From contig CM057469.1 of assembly GCA_030035585.1 (NCBI GenBank), positions 17,044,501 through 17,108,500 of the forward strand: a stretch of DNA of 64,000 nucleotides. The letters run 5' to 3'. The notes under the pieces were generated by a model. That model made no database searches. It had not been told where the DNA came from and saw only the letters and a program-made list of their open reading frames with translations. Source of the DNA: Dugong dugon (Eukaryota > Chordata > Mammalia > Sirenia > Dugongidae). Positions 23,471-34,430 of the stretch are shown piece after piece (the first letter of the stretch is position 1; each line of letters starts with the position of its first letter). A program made the translations under genes and the position numbers.

Positions 23471-23745
23471 CATCAATTTTTAAAAAAACTTTTTATAATT
23501 GTGAAATATAACACAGAGAAAAAGACTATGAAACATATATGTTCTGTTGCCTAGGGCTGCTGGGGTGGGAGCTTGAGGACGATAGCTAAAGTATAAAGGG
23601 TTTCTTTTGGTGATGGTGAAAATTTTCTAAAATTGATTTTAGTGACAGTTGCACAACTCTGAGAATCTACTAAAAGGATGATACACTTTAAACAGGTCAG
23701 TTACATGGCATTTGAATTATATCTCAATAAAGCTGCTACCAACCA
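23471..23745 (+). repeat. old L1 3' end, sense
   Basis: It ends 'tgaattatatctcaataaag', a signature of old mammalian L1 3' ends; the preceding 'gtgatggtgaaaattttcta' fits. Confidence 0.65.
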
Positions 23746-24608
23746 AACCATATATGTTCAAGTTATATTGTAAACCTGAACCCATCATGAACCTGCCTCC
23801 CAATTCGAGAGGGTTTACATTTGTGTCTGCCAGGTGCTGGGGGCCACCAATTTCATGGCTTGAGTTGAACTGGCAAACTTCTCAGTGGCCTTTTCCTTTC
23901 CTTTTTTCCTCTCTTCCTCTGCCCAGTGCCAAGGCGGCTTCCTCTGCATCTCCTGGAGTTGGAGGCAAGGGTGCATGTTTGATGCTGGCTCACATTATAC
24001 TGACTGTCACTCTCAGGGGTCTCAATATGATGTGGCGGGAGGGTCTCTGGGAAGACTCCCACTTTGGGAAGGTCAGGCCTGGACTTCTATGCCATGGCCC
24101 GTGAGGCCTTCAGAGCTGAGCCGTCAATGTTCCGTCTGCACGTTACGTATGTGTTACTCCCTCAGGGCAGAAGCAACTTTGGTGGTCCAATACTCCACAG
24201 GCCTCCCTGGGTCCAGGCTTTCTTCTGGAATTTCGTTTGGCAGTCCCTCATTGTCTTTTCAGGCCTTGTTTTGAAGGAGATTTTAAAGTTTTTAAAAATT
24301 TTTTTCCATGTTATTCTGCTTTTTATTATTGTTACTTTTTTAAGGTGATTTAAAAAAATATTTAATTCAGCATTTTTTGTTGTTTGTGGCTGGTTACCTG
24401 AGTACCCAGCCTGCCATGGCCAAAAATAGAACTCCAAACAGTGTTTGAGCACGTTATTGTTAAGCATGTTGTGTGCAGAGCCAACAGCCTGAGTATGTTG
24501 ATATTGCTCTTGATCTTCAGTCTAGCAGCACTGTCCCAGCATGTTTGACAGGACTGCTTCTGCATAAACCACACTGCAATCTCTTTTTAAGGGGTCTGTG
24601 CACTAATT
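23746..24608. other. KIF28 intron, no recognised feature
   Basis: No recognised repeat or exon. Overlapping readings on both strands at 23712-24467 lack supporting features. Confidence 0.35.
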
Positions 24609-24767
24609 GGAGCCCAGGTGGCACAATGGTTAAGAGCTTAGCTGCTAACCAAAAGGTTTACAGTTCGAATCCACCAGCCACTTCTTGGAAACCCTGTGAG
24701 GCAGTTCTACTCTGTCTTTATAGTGTTGCTATGAGTCAGAATCGACTCAACGGGTTAGGGGCTACAG
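24609..24767 (+). mobile_element. AfroSINE, sense
   Basis: 'ggagcccaggtggcacaatg' head and 'atgagtcagaatcgactcaa' tail. It is flanked by an exact 11-bp duplication GTGCACTAATT (24598-24608 and 24768-24778). Confidence 0.9.
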
Positions 24768-25018
24768 GTGCACTAATTAATTTTATGCTGTTTTTTCTGT
24801 GTTTTTCTTTTTTCCTTCAGGCGGAGCCTAATTTCACGGATCTGCCAGCTTCAAGATTCTCCATTTTTACCTTTTAAAAGTAAGATTAGTACCAGTGACC
24901 TTTCCTCAGGTGAAGTCCCACCTTCCTCAGGAAGCCTCTGAAATGCTGGTAGTAATTTCTGGTAGTTTTTAGAGCACTTTGTGTGTGTGTGATTTTGAAG
25001 ACTAAAAGAAAAGGCTAA

Positions 25019-25218
25019 AGCTGCCTGGATGGTGCAAATGGTTTGCACTTGGCTGGTAACCAAAAGGTTGGTGGTTCAAACCCACCAAGCAGCATTACAG
25101 AAGAAAAAAGCCTGGTGATTTTCTTCTGTAACAAGAAAACCCTATGGAGCAGTTCTACTCTGTAACACATGGGGTCTCCTAAGTCACAAATCAACAACAA
25201 CAACAAAATCAACAACAG
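25019..25218 (+). mobile_element. AfroSINE (long variant), sense
   Basis: Head 'gctgcctggatggtgcaaat', middle 'gcctggtgattttcttctgt', tail rich in 'caacaacaacaa' like that of the RTE LINE. It is flanked by an exact 16-bp duplication TAAAAGAAAAGGCTAA (25003-25018 and 25219-25234), so it is young. Confidence 0.9.
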
Positions 25219-26254
25219 TAAAAGAAAAGGCTAACGAAGAACAGTGGGCCTGCAGACACGTATCACACCTTTATGTGGCTGATCTTGTAAACGTTCACCC
25301 CCAGATCGTGCAGGCAGGCCGATAATGACGCTGCCTCAGCTCTTGGGTAGGAGGCAGCTTCCACGTGCAGTTGTGTGTGACTGTCAGAGTCACACTTCAA
25401 GGGCAAGTTCAGGAGCAAGCCAGGGCCACTTGAGGACTAGGGAGGGTGTTCTAAGCTGGAAATGCTGCCAGCCGGCAGCTATTTTTAATCTGCACCTGCC
25501 CAACAGGTGTTGGTTCAGGTGAAAAGCACATCAGCTAGAATGTCTCAGAGCCAGGCCTGCAGGGTCAGCTGGAGGGGAGGGGAATGGGGGACAGAGGAGG
25601 AGAGAGAGGAAAGGGAAGGGTGGGTGAAGAGGGAGGAAGAGGGAGATGGAGTAGGGGAACAGCACAGTACCCTAGCCTGTCCCCCAGAGCCTCCCTGACC
25701 TGCGTTTCATCCAGGGAACTCAGGATGTCATCCAATTTTACCTGTCACAGGGTCTGCGGTTTCATAGCCACACGTAATGAAGTAATAAACTGGTTTTATT
25801 ATCTTAAAGAAATTAGTTCCCTAGCCTAAAAGTCTTTAAAAACACCCAAAAGTGTTACAATTCCTGTCAGTGGCATCACTAGGGTTGGTGTCACCCAGTG
25901 CAGTAACTCATGGTGTCACCTCCCTTCATGTACCTCCTCCCATACCAGACCATACAGGATTCTTAGGAACGTTTTTTGTACTAACATTACTCGTAAATCG
26001 TAATTCCCGTATATCAGTCCTTCTTTTCTTTTAATTACTACTTCAGTCTCAAAAGTTATTGATATAGGTTGGAAAATACTAATTACCACAATATTGTAGT
26101 TAAAACACCAGAAAATTTGACAAAATCAGCAACTATAAAAACACCGGCAGCAATAAAAACAACAGCCATGCTTATAGTGCGTGCAGATGAAACCACGTGA
26201 TTCAAAGCATCATTGTGATTAGGTAATAATGACAGCTCCGACTGGAGCACATTA
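25219..26254. other. KIF28 intron, no recognised feature
   Basis: Includes a purine-rich stretch at about 25571-25655 (GGA/GAG-rich). No exon or repeat family was recognised. Confidence 0.35.
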
Positions 26255-26358
26255 AAAAACCAAAATCAAACCCGTTGCCGTGGAATCGATTCTGACTCAT
26301 AGAGACCCTAAAGGACGGACGAGAACTGCCCCATTCAGTTTCCAAGGAGGTGGTAGTG
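26255..26358 (-). mobile_element. AfroSINE fragment, antisense
   Basis: 'cccgttgccgtggaatcgat' through 'gaactgccccattcagtttc'. The head part is missing. Confidence 0.75.
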
Positions 26359-26426
26359 GATTTGAAGCCAAACACTTCAAAAAGTAAATTAGCATAGAAT
26401 TTAGCCTTGTAGCTATATTGATGGGG

Positions 26427-26600
26427 CCCTCATAGTGTAGTGGTTAAGAGCTATGGCTGCTACCCAAAAGGTCGGCAGTTCAAATCCACTAGCTGCTCCT
26501 TGGAAACCCTACGGGGCAGTTCTATTTTGTCCTATAGGATCACTATGAGTTGGAATCGACTTGATGGCAATTGAGTTTGGTTTGGTTTTTGGTTAGCTGG
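26427..26600 (+). mobile_element. AfroSINE, sense
   Basis: 'agtggttaagagctatggct' head, 'acggggcagttctattttgt' middle and 'gttggaatcgacttgatggc' tail. It lies about 70 bases from the antisense fragment, so the pair forms an imperfect inverted repeat. Confidence 0.85.
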
Positions 26601-27329
26601 GCTTATGAAAAATGTTTCTGTTGTTATAACAAAGTATAGGGATATTTTTATAAAAAATAATAAATTTCTACTGAAACACTGCACAAAAATTTTAGACAGT
26701 CATTTTGGTGTCACCCCTTCTGACAGTGTCACCTGGTGCAGTCCGCAGCCCCCACTCCCCCTAGTAACGCCACTGGTTCCTATTGCACACGGCTACCCAT
26801 CATGTTCTTTAATCTTTCCGATGGCTCTGAGAGGTGAGGACTGTGGTCTTTCCTCAAGGCAAACAGAAAAAGGATGAGGTGTGTTTTTAGTGTTTTGAAG
26901 ACCTTGTTATGAATACACAAATCTTAGAGAATGACTTCTCTTATTTTTTAAGTCGTCCAGAGAAACAGCTGCTAGTTTTACCTGGTAAGCACTTCTGATG
27001 TGACATTTAGGGTCAAGAAATCCTCTATCTAACTCAAATCCCTCATACTACAACTTAGGTTCTTTCTCCTCCTCAGTAGCCAGTTCCCTCACGTGTGAAG
27101 AGCAGCAGGTTCTTGTCCTGGGCTTGCTGCTCACTGGCTGAGAATCCCTGAATGAGGAGCGGAGCTTCTTTGGGTTACCGCAAAGAGGAGATAACAATAC
27201 CTGTCTTGTTTGCCTCTTAGGCTTGTGATGGGTGTCACCTGAGCTCATGGGTGTGCTCTTGTTTTGCAATTTGATAATCACTGGGAAGCCACTTCTAAAC
27301 TTGTTTTTCTGCAGGCTAAATACCCCTAT

Positions 27330-27690
27330 ATTCATTTTCTAGTGCTGTTGTAACAAATTACCACAAATTTAGTAGCTTAAAACAACACAAATTTATTATC
27401 TTACAATTCTGTAGATGAGAAGTATGACACAGGTCTCACTGGGCTAAAATCAAGGTGTCCTCAGGGCAGCATTACTTTCTGGAGGCTCTAGGGGAGAAAA
27501 TGTTTCCTTGCTTTTTTTAGCCTCTCGCTGCCCACAATCCTTGACTCGTGGTCCCTTCCTCCAACTTCAAACCAGCAATGTTCCATCCCTCTGACCCTAA
27601 TTCAGTCACACATCTCTCTCTTACCCTCTCGTCTGCCTCCCTCTTCTACATTGAAGAACTGTTGTGATTACCCAGCCCATCAGAGGGAGC
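27330..27690 (+). repeat. ancient interspersed repeat, second copy
   Basis: 'ctagtgctgttgtaacaaat', 'gcttaaaacaacacaaattt' and 'ggaggctctaggggagaaaa' match the family seen at 20213-20660. It ends about 70 bases before the exon at 27762. Confidence 0.55.
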
Positions 27691-27761
27691 ATGCTGGAAA
27701 AAATCATAGAAATGAATTGCAGATGAAATCAAATATTGGTGACCTACCTTTGTGTTTCCAG

Positions 27762-28018
27762 GTTTGGATATGGTCAAAGGCCAAGTTTATCAGTAGGAAA
27801 TTCCTGATGGAGGAACTCTAGCAGCGCTTTCTAGATGGAGGAGACAGCCACATGGCTCAAGATCCTGTTGAGGTTGTGCACCTGGGCTCAGCTCACATCT
27901 GGCTCCAGTCGCTTGCCTACTGCATGAAGTTTGAGAAGCAAGTGGAGTTTCTGAACTGCGACGGGCTGGAGGAGGCCGTGTTGCATATCCACATAACTCC
28001 CTGCTTGGCTACTGGACA
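27762..28018 (+). pseudogene. KIF28: KIF28 exon: kinesin-3 body with premature stop
   Basis: It begins VWIWSKAKFISRKFLMEEL and then meets TAG at 27819-27821, a position usually held by Tyr or another residue. Without interruption the same frame continues with QRFLDGGDSHMAQ, SAHIWLQSLAYCMKFEKQVE and EEAVLHIHITPC to 28018. Its length (257 nt) and end phase fit the next exon exactly, so only the stop breaks it. A few residues may be missing after MAQ compared with the family, judging from memory. Confidence 0.9.
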
Positions 28019-29498
28019 GTGGGTGTCTCCCTTCTCCCTGTTCCTAGTCCAAATGGGTTCTGAGTCACTCACACGGAAAATCTTAGCAAGCCTGAGGTCT
28101 CCTGGAGGGGGTGGTCAACGTGGTCTCTGAATTGCTCATTTATGACACAGATGAATGAGCTCATTCATTCATTCATGATTTGCCCTCATTAAATCTCATT
28201 TTTGCTCAATCAGCTGACCTGGAATATTTTAAATTCCATGCCAGGCAGTATCTGAGACAGCTTAGCACCACCCTGGGAGACCAAGGGAACAAGGAGGGCA
28301 TCCCACAAAGAGGCAGGATAGAGAAGGAGAAGGAACCCTGACCAGTACCAATAGACCTGGGTTGGTTCCCCACAATGAGCCTGCAGAACACAGAGGCAAA
28401 GGGTGTGGTGGCTTCACCTGGTGCCTGCAAGGCCTGGTGTCTGCCGCATAAAGCTGCTCTTTCCCACGTTGGTGGAGGACAGGCCCATCCTTGCTGACGA
28501 GGCCCAAGAGCCAGAGCAGGGAGCTGATTATTCCAGCTCACCCCTCTCCACCCCTGGTGTAGGCTGTGACCACTTTCTTCCCTGTCCCTCAAGGTAGGGA
28601 CTGAGATGTCTTTGTTTATCTGGCCTCATTCTGTGCCGTTACCTTCTTTTCTATGAGTACAGGCTTTGTTTTAATCTATCACCTCCTTTCTTAAACTCTG
28701 CTCCATTTTACCTTTTACCCTCCTCTCAGGATAGCTCCTCTCTTCTTGCTTTAGGCCATGGACAGTTTTCAGAATAGTTAGTCTCAAACAAGTCTAAGCA
28801 AAGAGGTTGGCAGTGGGCCTGGTCTGGGTGTCAGGGCCCTCACAGGCCTTCAATGCAACCTTTTTGTCTTCCTGAAGAGGAAGAAAGAGAACCTTGAGAG
28901 ACCAAGCTGATCAACCACTCACTGTCTTTACCGGGAGTCCAAGCTCACTAAGCAGCCTCTTTTGGCTAACACAGGCCTCCTAGGCTGCCCAGTGGTTTTA
29001 GTTTCCATTGCAAATCAGTAAATGGGCATTCTAGTTTTGGTTGATGTGAGAGAGATCTCCTCTTGAAGAGGTGTCCAAATCAGTTTCTGAGTTTGTAGGC
29101 CTGAGGTCAACTCTGAACTGTGAAGAATTCATGAAGCAAATGACACCCTGAGAGATGGTATTGCTTTCCCCAGGTGGTAGCCCGTCTGTCCCACTGGGCA
29201 CCTACTAATCTGCAACGCTAGTTAGTTTAGCACCCACATCTGGGCGCATTTATTCCAAGAAGCTGTTTATTTTCCTGTCTCCTCTTGGCTGTGAGTTCTT
29301 TGAGAAGGTTTGTATCTCACCTTGAAGTGCCTGCATAGAGTGAGCTCTCATTAAGTGTCTCTTGAGTGAATGAATTCTGCAACTGGCAACATAACCTATC
29401 CTGCCTTCAGTGGATTAGCTATCTCTAAAGCGGTCTTCATTTCCTTTGATCACGATCCTCACTTGCTAACCCAAGCTAACCTGCCTTCTTGTTTGTAG
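28019..29498. other. KIF28 intron, no recognised feature
   Basis: Contains a small 'cattcattcattcat' run near 28155. No exon or clear repeat family. Confidence 0.35.
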
Positions 29499-29628
29499 AG
29501 CACATGGTGAGGAGGATGTGGTGATTGACCCCTTGGAGTTGCTGGGCAAGAGGATCGATTTCCAGATTCACATTGTCCAGTGCCTCGGTGTCAAGTGGCT
29601 TAAGGAAGATGCAAATCGGGGCATCCAG
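29499..29628 (+). pseudogene. KIF28: KIF28 exon: kinesin-3 body (DFQIHI / CLGVKWL)
   Basis: It encodes AHGEEDVVIDPLELLGKRID, then FQIHIVQCLGVKWL, ending NRGIQ. The acceptor is TTTGTAG and the donor GTTGGG after 29628. One base completes a Gln codon from the preceding exon. The Phe-Gln-Ile-x-Ile and Cys-Leu-Gly motifs are characteristic of the KIF1/KIF28 body. No lesion was seen. Confidence 0.9.
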
Positions 29629-30335
29629 GTTGGGTACAGCCTGCCCCATGGCACTGCTTCACACAACCACCTACCTTGTGGTCCCTCCTCAAGTTTTGAA
29701 AAGGAGCTTATCATGAAATCTGCTTGTTTCTCTGTTTCCTCACCCCCAAAATGACTATTTCCCCTCATCTATTGAACAGAGAGAAGCCATGCGTCCCTCC
29801 ACCCTGGGCTGTCGTCAGTGTGTTCTGAGCTTCCCAAGTGATGGAAGCAGCAGAGTCAGAAATTTTAATTATCAGAAGGAACATCTAGCTAAACTGTATT
29901 GTCTAAGTACAATCATTTTGTGTTTTTTTTTTTTTTTAAAGTTGGAAATAAAAAAGGTCTGTATTACCTACCATACAGCAAAAGCACCAGATATGCTTAA
30001 ACTGATTTGGCTAAAAGGATATTAAGAGATAAAACAGTAATGAAAGGGAGACAAAACTCAAACAACTTCACATGGAAAGTTAACAATTTTAGATTTTTAA
30101 TAGAAAGTTTTTATCAAAATCCTTTTCTTTTTTGTTAGACATCTAATATCATCCATGTAGTGATGACACCCATGTGGGCAGCTGAGTTGCTATGGGGCCA
30201 GTCACAAGAATCAGTTCTGGGTCATTTTTATCAGCTAACCAATGCTTGGGCTGCAACTCTTTTGGCTTATCTGATCCATTTCTTCACAAACGTGTCCTGT
30301 CAAGTTTTAATGTATGTCTGGTGTTCCTTTCTCAG
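29629..30335. other. KIF28 intron, no recognised feature
   Basis: No clear repeat. A poly(T) run at about 29920-29937 and A-rich sequence may belong to a degraded retroposon. Confidence 0.3.
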
Positions 30336-30498
30336 GTACAGAGTTTATGATCTTCCAAATACTTTATATACCAAACCTGTATGGAAAATTGTGAATCCCC
30401 AAATTGAAGAGACTGTCCAATCTGCAGCCTTAAATGCATCTCAGGAGTTTCTGAATTATTTACAGACACTCTCATTGTTGATCTGTGGGGCCTTCAAG
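30336..30498 (+). pseudogene. KIF28: KIF28 exon with frame disturbances
   Basis: Three readings show the damage. Family-like sequence (YRVYDLPNTLYTKPVW, then NPQIEETVQSAALNASQEFL and NYLQT) runs from 30337 to 30468 in one frame. The continuation LIVDLWGLQ is in another frame from 30471. Only that second frame joins the next exon correctly. At the 5' edge, phase from the preceding exon would instead read Val-Gln-Ser-Leu-stop (TGA 30348-30350). The frame is therefore shifted near 30336 and again near 30469. The total length (163 nt) still fits both neighbours, so two compensating indels or an altered acceptor are both possible. Acceptor CTCAG, donor GTACCA. Confidence 0.8.
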
Positions 30499-30715
30499 GT
30501 ACCATGTTTACTTATTTGCATGGTGCATTCTTCAATCAGCTAGAATGTGGGCATGGCTAGGGCTGCAGAGGAGGGAAGCGGTCAGGTCTTTACAGCAGTG
30601 GCCGGGAGCCATCTTCCTGGGTTCTAGTAGAGCACGTGATTACGTGTTTTAACATCTGTACACAACACTGAACTGAGATGTTTCTTTACTTGCTGACATC
30701 TCTCCCTCACTACAG

Positions 30716-30822
30716 AAGGCTGTGCTGAACTGAGCTGCTCTCCACAGGACCTCATGGTCACAGGTGAAGGCCACATCATGGTGGACACCAAGAAAACTTC
30801 TACTGCGATGGGTACAGGCCAG
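30716..30822 (+). pseudogene. KIF28: KIF28 exon: tail segment
   Basis: It encodes (E)GCAELSCSPQDLMVTGEGHI and then MVDTKKTSTAMGTGQ. Acceptor CACTACAG, donor GTGTGT. It starts two bases into a codon and ends in phase 0. It is open and undamaged, but it is reached in the right frame only from the shifted reading of the previous exon. Confidence 0.85.
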
Positions 30823-30869
30823 GTGTGTACACTTACCCGACACTGAAATGGATGTTACAGAAAACAAAC

Positions 30870-31035
30870 AAACAAAAAAAAACCCGTTGCTGCCAAGTCG
30901 ATTCCCACTCATAGTGACCCTATGGGTCAGAGTAGAACTGCCCCATAGGGTTTCCAAGGAGCAGCTGGTGGATTCAAACTGCCAATCTTCTGGTTATCAG
31001 CCAAACTCTTAACCACTACACCACCAGGGTTTCCA
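30870..31035 (-). mobile_element. AfroSINE, antisense
   Basis: 'cccgttgctgccaagtcgat' to 'accactacaccaccagggtt', complete. Flanks 'ggatgttacag' and 'agatgtcacag' may be the target duplication. It lies in the intron between two KIF28 exons. Confidence 0.85.
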
Positions 31036-31257
31036 GATGTCACAGGTGACAAGAAAATCTCAGATGACAGCTGTCTGGGGATCATCAATGTTTCTTCTCC
31101 TTAACAAAAGTTTTCTTGATTTACTGCTGTGTGCCCTGAGGGGCTTAGACCCTGCTCACCGCCCCCCATCTAGTCTGTATGTGGCAGCAAAAGATGTGAG
31201 TCTCAAAGGATTAGCAAGTAATCTGGCAGAAGGCTAAACTGACATGTCTTTTTGTAG

Positions 31258-31405
31258 ACTACATCAAATCAGGTATCAGAACTTTACCTGAAGCTGCTCA
31301 AGTTAGAACAGGAGGTGGAACTGTTCAGAAACATTAACAGAGCCCTAAGAGAGGAAAATGTGCTTCTCAAAGAATCACTGGTGAAAACTGGTTCTGGTCA
31401 ACAAG
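31258..31405 (+). pseudogene. KIF28: KIF28 exon: tail coiled coil
   Basis: It encodes a Leu/Glu-rich helix (SELYLKLLKLEQEVELFRN, then NRALREENVLLKESL) with heptad spacing of Leu residues, so a coiled coil is likely. Acceptor TTTTTGTAG, donor GTGAGC after 31405. The exon is open and its phase is consistent on both sides. Confidence 0.85.
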
Positions 31406-31693
31406 GTGAGCGGCTGCTCAAGTCTTGGTTATTTAGCTTACCCCTGAACTCCTACATTTGGGAGGTGTGTTTGCCTTTCTAAGAAATGAGCGTTTTAATG
31501 AGTTCATCCATATCTTATTTAATGAACAAAAACGTGGAACACTTTTTTTCTGCCCTGTAATATTTCTTTGGATCAGTCCAAACTGGTACCTGATAATGCT
31601 GATATAGTAGAATGCCACCAAAATAAATAAGCATACAGATATGTGAAAATAAACAGATGAATAATTAAGTATTACCTTCTTTTTCTACTACAG

Positions 31694-31884
31694 CCCATAA
31701 GCCTTCCAGTACCCTGAAGATAACTGGGATGGCAGCACAATCGCCATCAGCCAAAGACATTTATCAAATGTGTGCTCAGCGAGCCAGCTACGATGGAGAA
31801 CTTGCCAAAGCTCTCAAGGTGTTCTACCAAAGCATGAACATGGCCAGAAGGCAGTTTCTCAGGCTGGGGCATTATATGCCTCCT
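31694..31884 (+). pseudogene. KIF28: KIF28 exon: C-terminal region
   Basis: It encodes a 63-codon segment including KDIYQMCAQRASYDGELAKA and LKVFYQSMNMARRQF, ending GHYMPP. Acceptor TACTACAG, donor GTAAGT. It is open and in phase with both neighbours. Confidence 0.85.
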
Positions 31885-32150
31885 GTAAGTAACTAGAATC
31901 TTGGGAACAAAAGGAATCTCTTTCCATTTAGGTAGTTGTTATCCCTGCACGTCCTGAGCAGGTTGAGGCTAGTCAACTGCGAGTCTGCTGCCCTTGGGCT
32001 CCATCTGCCCTCAATCTTTCCTTTCTTACTTTAGTGTGCATCTGGCCGGTTCCAGGCAGCGGCAGCTACTGCAGGAGTGAGATTCACTTACTTTACATTA
32101 TACAGAATGTCCTAGAAATTCAAGCTCAGTGCATAGTTACAAAATCGTAA
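31885..32150. other. KIF28 intron, no recognised feature
   Basis: Short unassigned stretch after the donor at 31885 and before the old L1. Confidence 0.3.
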
Positions 32151-32489
32151 TTGTGATTCATCACATTAACAGATTATAGGAGAAAAATCACCTGCTACTT
32201 CACTAGATGCAGAAAAAGCATGTGCTAAAAGTGAGCATCTTACCACGATAAAATCTCTTAGCAAACCAGGAATAAAATGGACGTTCCTTAATCTGATAAT
32301 GGTAATTTTAAACAAACATACAGCAAACAGAATGCTTAATGGTGAATCATTGAAAATTTTCCCTTTCAGATCAGGAAGGGGTCAGGGATGCCAGCTACCT
32401 CCACTTTTGTTTGACGCTGAACCTGAGGTTCTAGTCAGTGCAGTAAAATGAGAAATAAAAGGTATAAGAATTGGAAAAGAAAAAATAAA

Positions 32490-32735
32490 ATAATAGCAGT
32501 AGCAGCATACATTTATATAATATATACTAAGTACTTTACATTTACTGATGATTCTCCCAACAACCCTATGAGGTAGGTACTCCTATTAGCCTTATTTTAT
32601 AGCTGATGGATCTGAGGCACAAGAGATTGAGTAACTTGTCCAAGGATATACAACTAGTAAGTAGCAGGGCCAGACTCAAACCAGCTAGTGTTGCTTCACA
32701 GTCTCAACACTTTTTACACCATGCTGTCTCTGTCA
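32490..32735 (+). repeat. MIR
   Basis: 'acaaccctatgaggtaggta', 'ctgaggcacaagagattgag' and 'caactagtaagtagcagggc' are the MIR core and 3' region. Confidence 0.85.
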
Positions 32736-33759
32736 TTATTCCCACAATACATTGGTGTAAACAAAAAACCCAGAAGAATTTATAAATAAATTAACAGAAA
32801 GTTGCTGGATACAAATCAATATTTAAAAATTAATTGCATTTTAGTATAATAGCAACAAACAGAAAATGAAATTTTTAAGAAGATACCATCTGTAATTACA
32901 TTAGATATATGAAGTACTTGGGCCTATAGCTACATAAGATATGAGGACTTTTATGGAGAAAATGTTTAAACTTTATTGAGATGTTAAAGAAGATCTAAAT
33001 AAATGGAGAAACATGTCATGTCTCCATGGTTTGGAAGATTTACTGTTGTAAATCTGCAAATTCTCCCCAAATTGATTTAGAGATTCAGTGTCATCCCAGT
33101 TAAATGTAATGTAATCTGACAAGATGATTCTACAATTTATATGGAATTACAAAAGCAAAGAATAGCCAAGACATGACCCAAGACTCAAGAACAAGGTGGG
33201 AAGATTTGCCCAACCTAATATCAACATTTATTTTAATGCTATTATAATAAAGACAGTATAGTTAAGAAACAGATAACCAAAGGAAAAGAACACAGGCCCA
33301 GAAACAGATTCACTTGGGACTAGAGACATAATATATGACCAAGGTGGGACTGCAGGTGTGTGGAAAGGGTGGACTTTTCAATAAACAGTGCTAGGAGATT
33401 TAGGAATACATACGGGAAACAAATGAAATTGAATCCCTATTTTACACTACACCCAGAAATCAATTATAAGTGACAATTAAAAACCTAACATGAAAGGCAA
33501 AACCCAAATAGTTTTAGAAGACACTTTAGGAGACTATCTTCATAACCTAAGTGGAAAAGGATTTCCTAAACATTACACAAAAAACCTAGCTTTAAAGAAA
33601 GAGATAAATTCATATACATTAAAATTATGAACTTTGGTCCATCAAGACACCAAAATGAAAGCCAAAAGGGATGGGAAAAGATATTTGCAACATCTTCAAC
33701 TGACAATGCACTAATATCCAAAATAAAGAATTACTACAAACCAAATCCACCACCCATCT

Positions 33760-34108
33760 GTAGTTTGTTGTACTATGGTGGCTTTCATGTTGCTATGATA
33801 CTGGAAGCTATGCCACTGGCATTTCAAATTTTAGTGGAGCTTCCAGACTAAGACAGAGTAGGAAGGCCTAGCAATCTACTTCCAAAAATCAGCCAATGAA
33901 AACCCTATAGATTACAAGAGATTGTTGCCCAATATAGTGCTAGAAGATGAGCCCCCTAGGTTGGAAGGCACTCAAAATACACAATGGCCACAACAATGGA
34001 CTCAAACAAATCAACAATCATGAAGACGGCACAGAACTGGACAACGTTTCATTCTGTTGTACATGGGTTCACCATGACTTGGAGCTGATTTCATGGAACT
34101 AACACCAC
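33760..34108 (+). mobile_element. headless RTE derivative (RTE 5' end joined to 3' end)
   Basis: The first part ('gttgctatgatactggaagc', 'ggagcttccagactaagaca') equals the 5' UTR of the RTE at 42905. The last part ('ggcacagaactggacaacgt', 'caccatgacttggagctga') resembles the RTE 3' end. No ORF lies between. It is a short internal-deletion derivative, without the tRNA head of the related copy at 49676. Confidence 0.7.
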
Positions 34109-34430
34109 GAACCAAAAAGAAAAACAGCTCAATAGAAAAAATGGCCAAAAGACTTGAATGGGAACTTCACAAAACAGGAAATCAAAGAGGCCAATAAATA
34201 CATGAACAGGTGCTTAACCTCATTAATAGTTTGGGAAATGTAACTGAAACAAGAGATACTATTATAAACCCACCATACTGACAAAAATTTAGAAGTTCTG
34301 AAAATGTCAAGTTTTGGTGAAGATATGAAGCAGCGGAAACTCTTATATACTGCTGGTAGGAGTATAAATTGATATAACCACTTAAAATTTTCTTTGGTAT
34401 TTATCTAATAACTTGAAGACGAATATACCC

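Noticed and set aside
24821..24879. Candidate extra KIF28 exon
   Set aside because: Its 59-nt length breaks the phase between exons 21782-21889 and 27762-28018, which join perfectly without it, and its in-phase reading ends in TAA. Listed only as a cryptic-exon finding.
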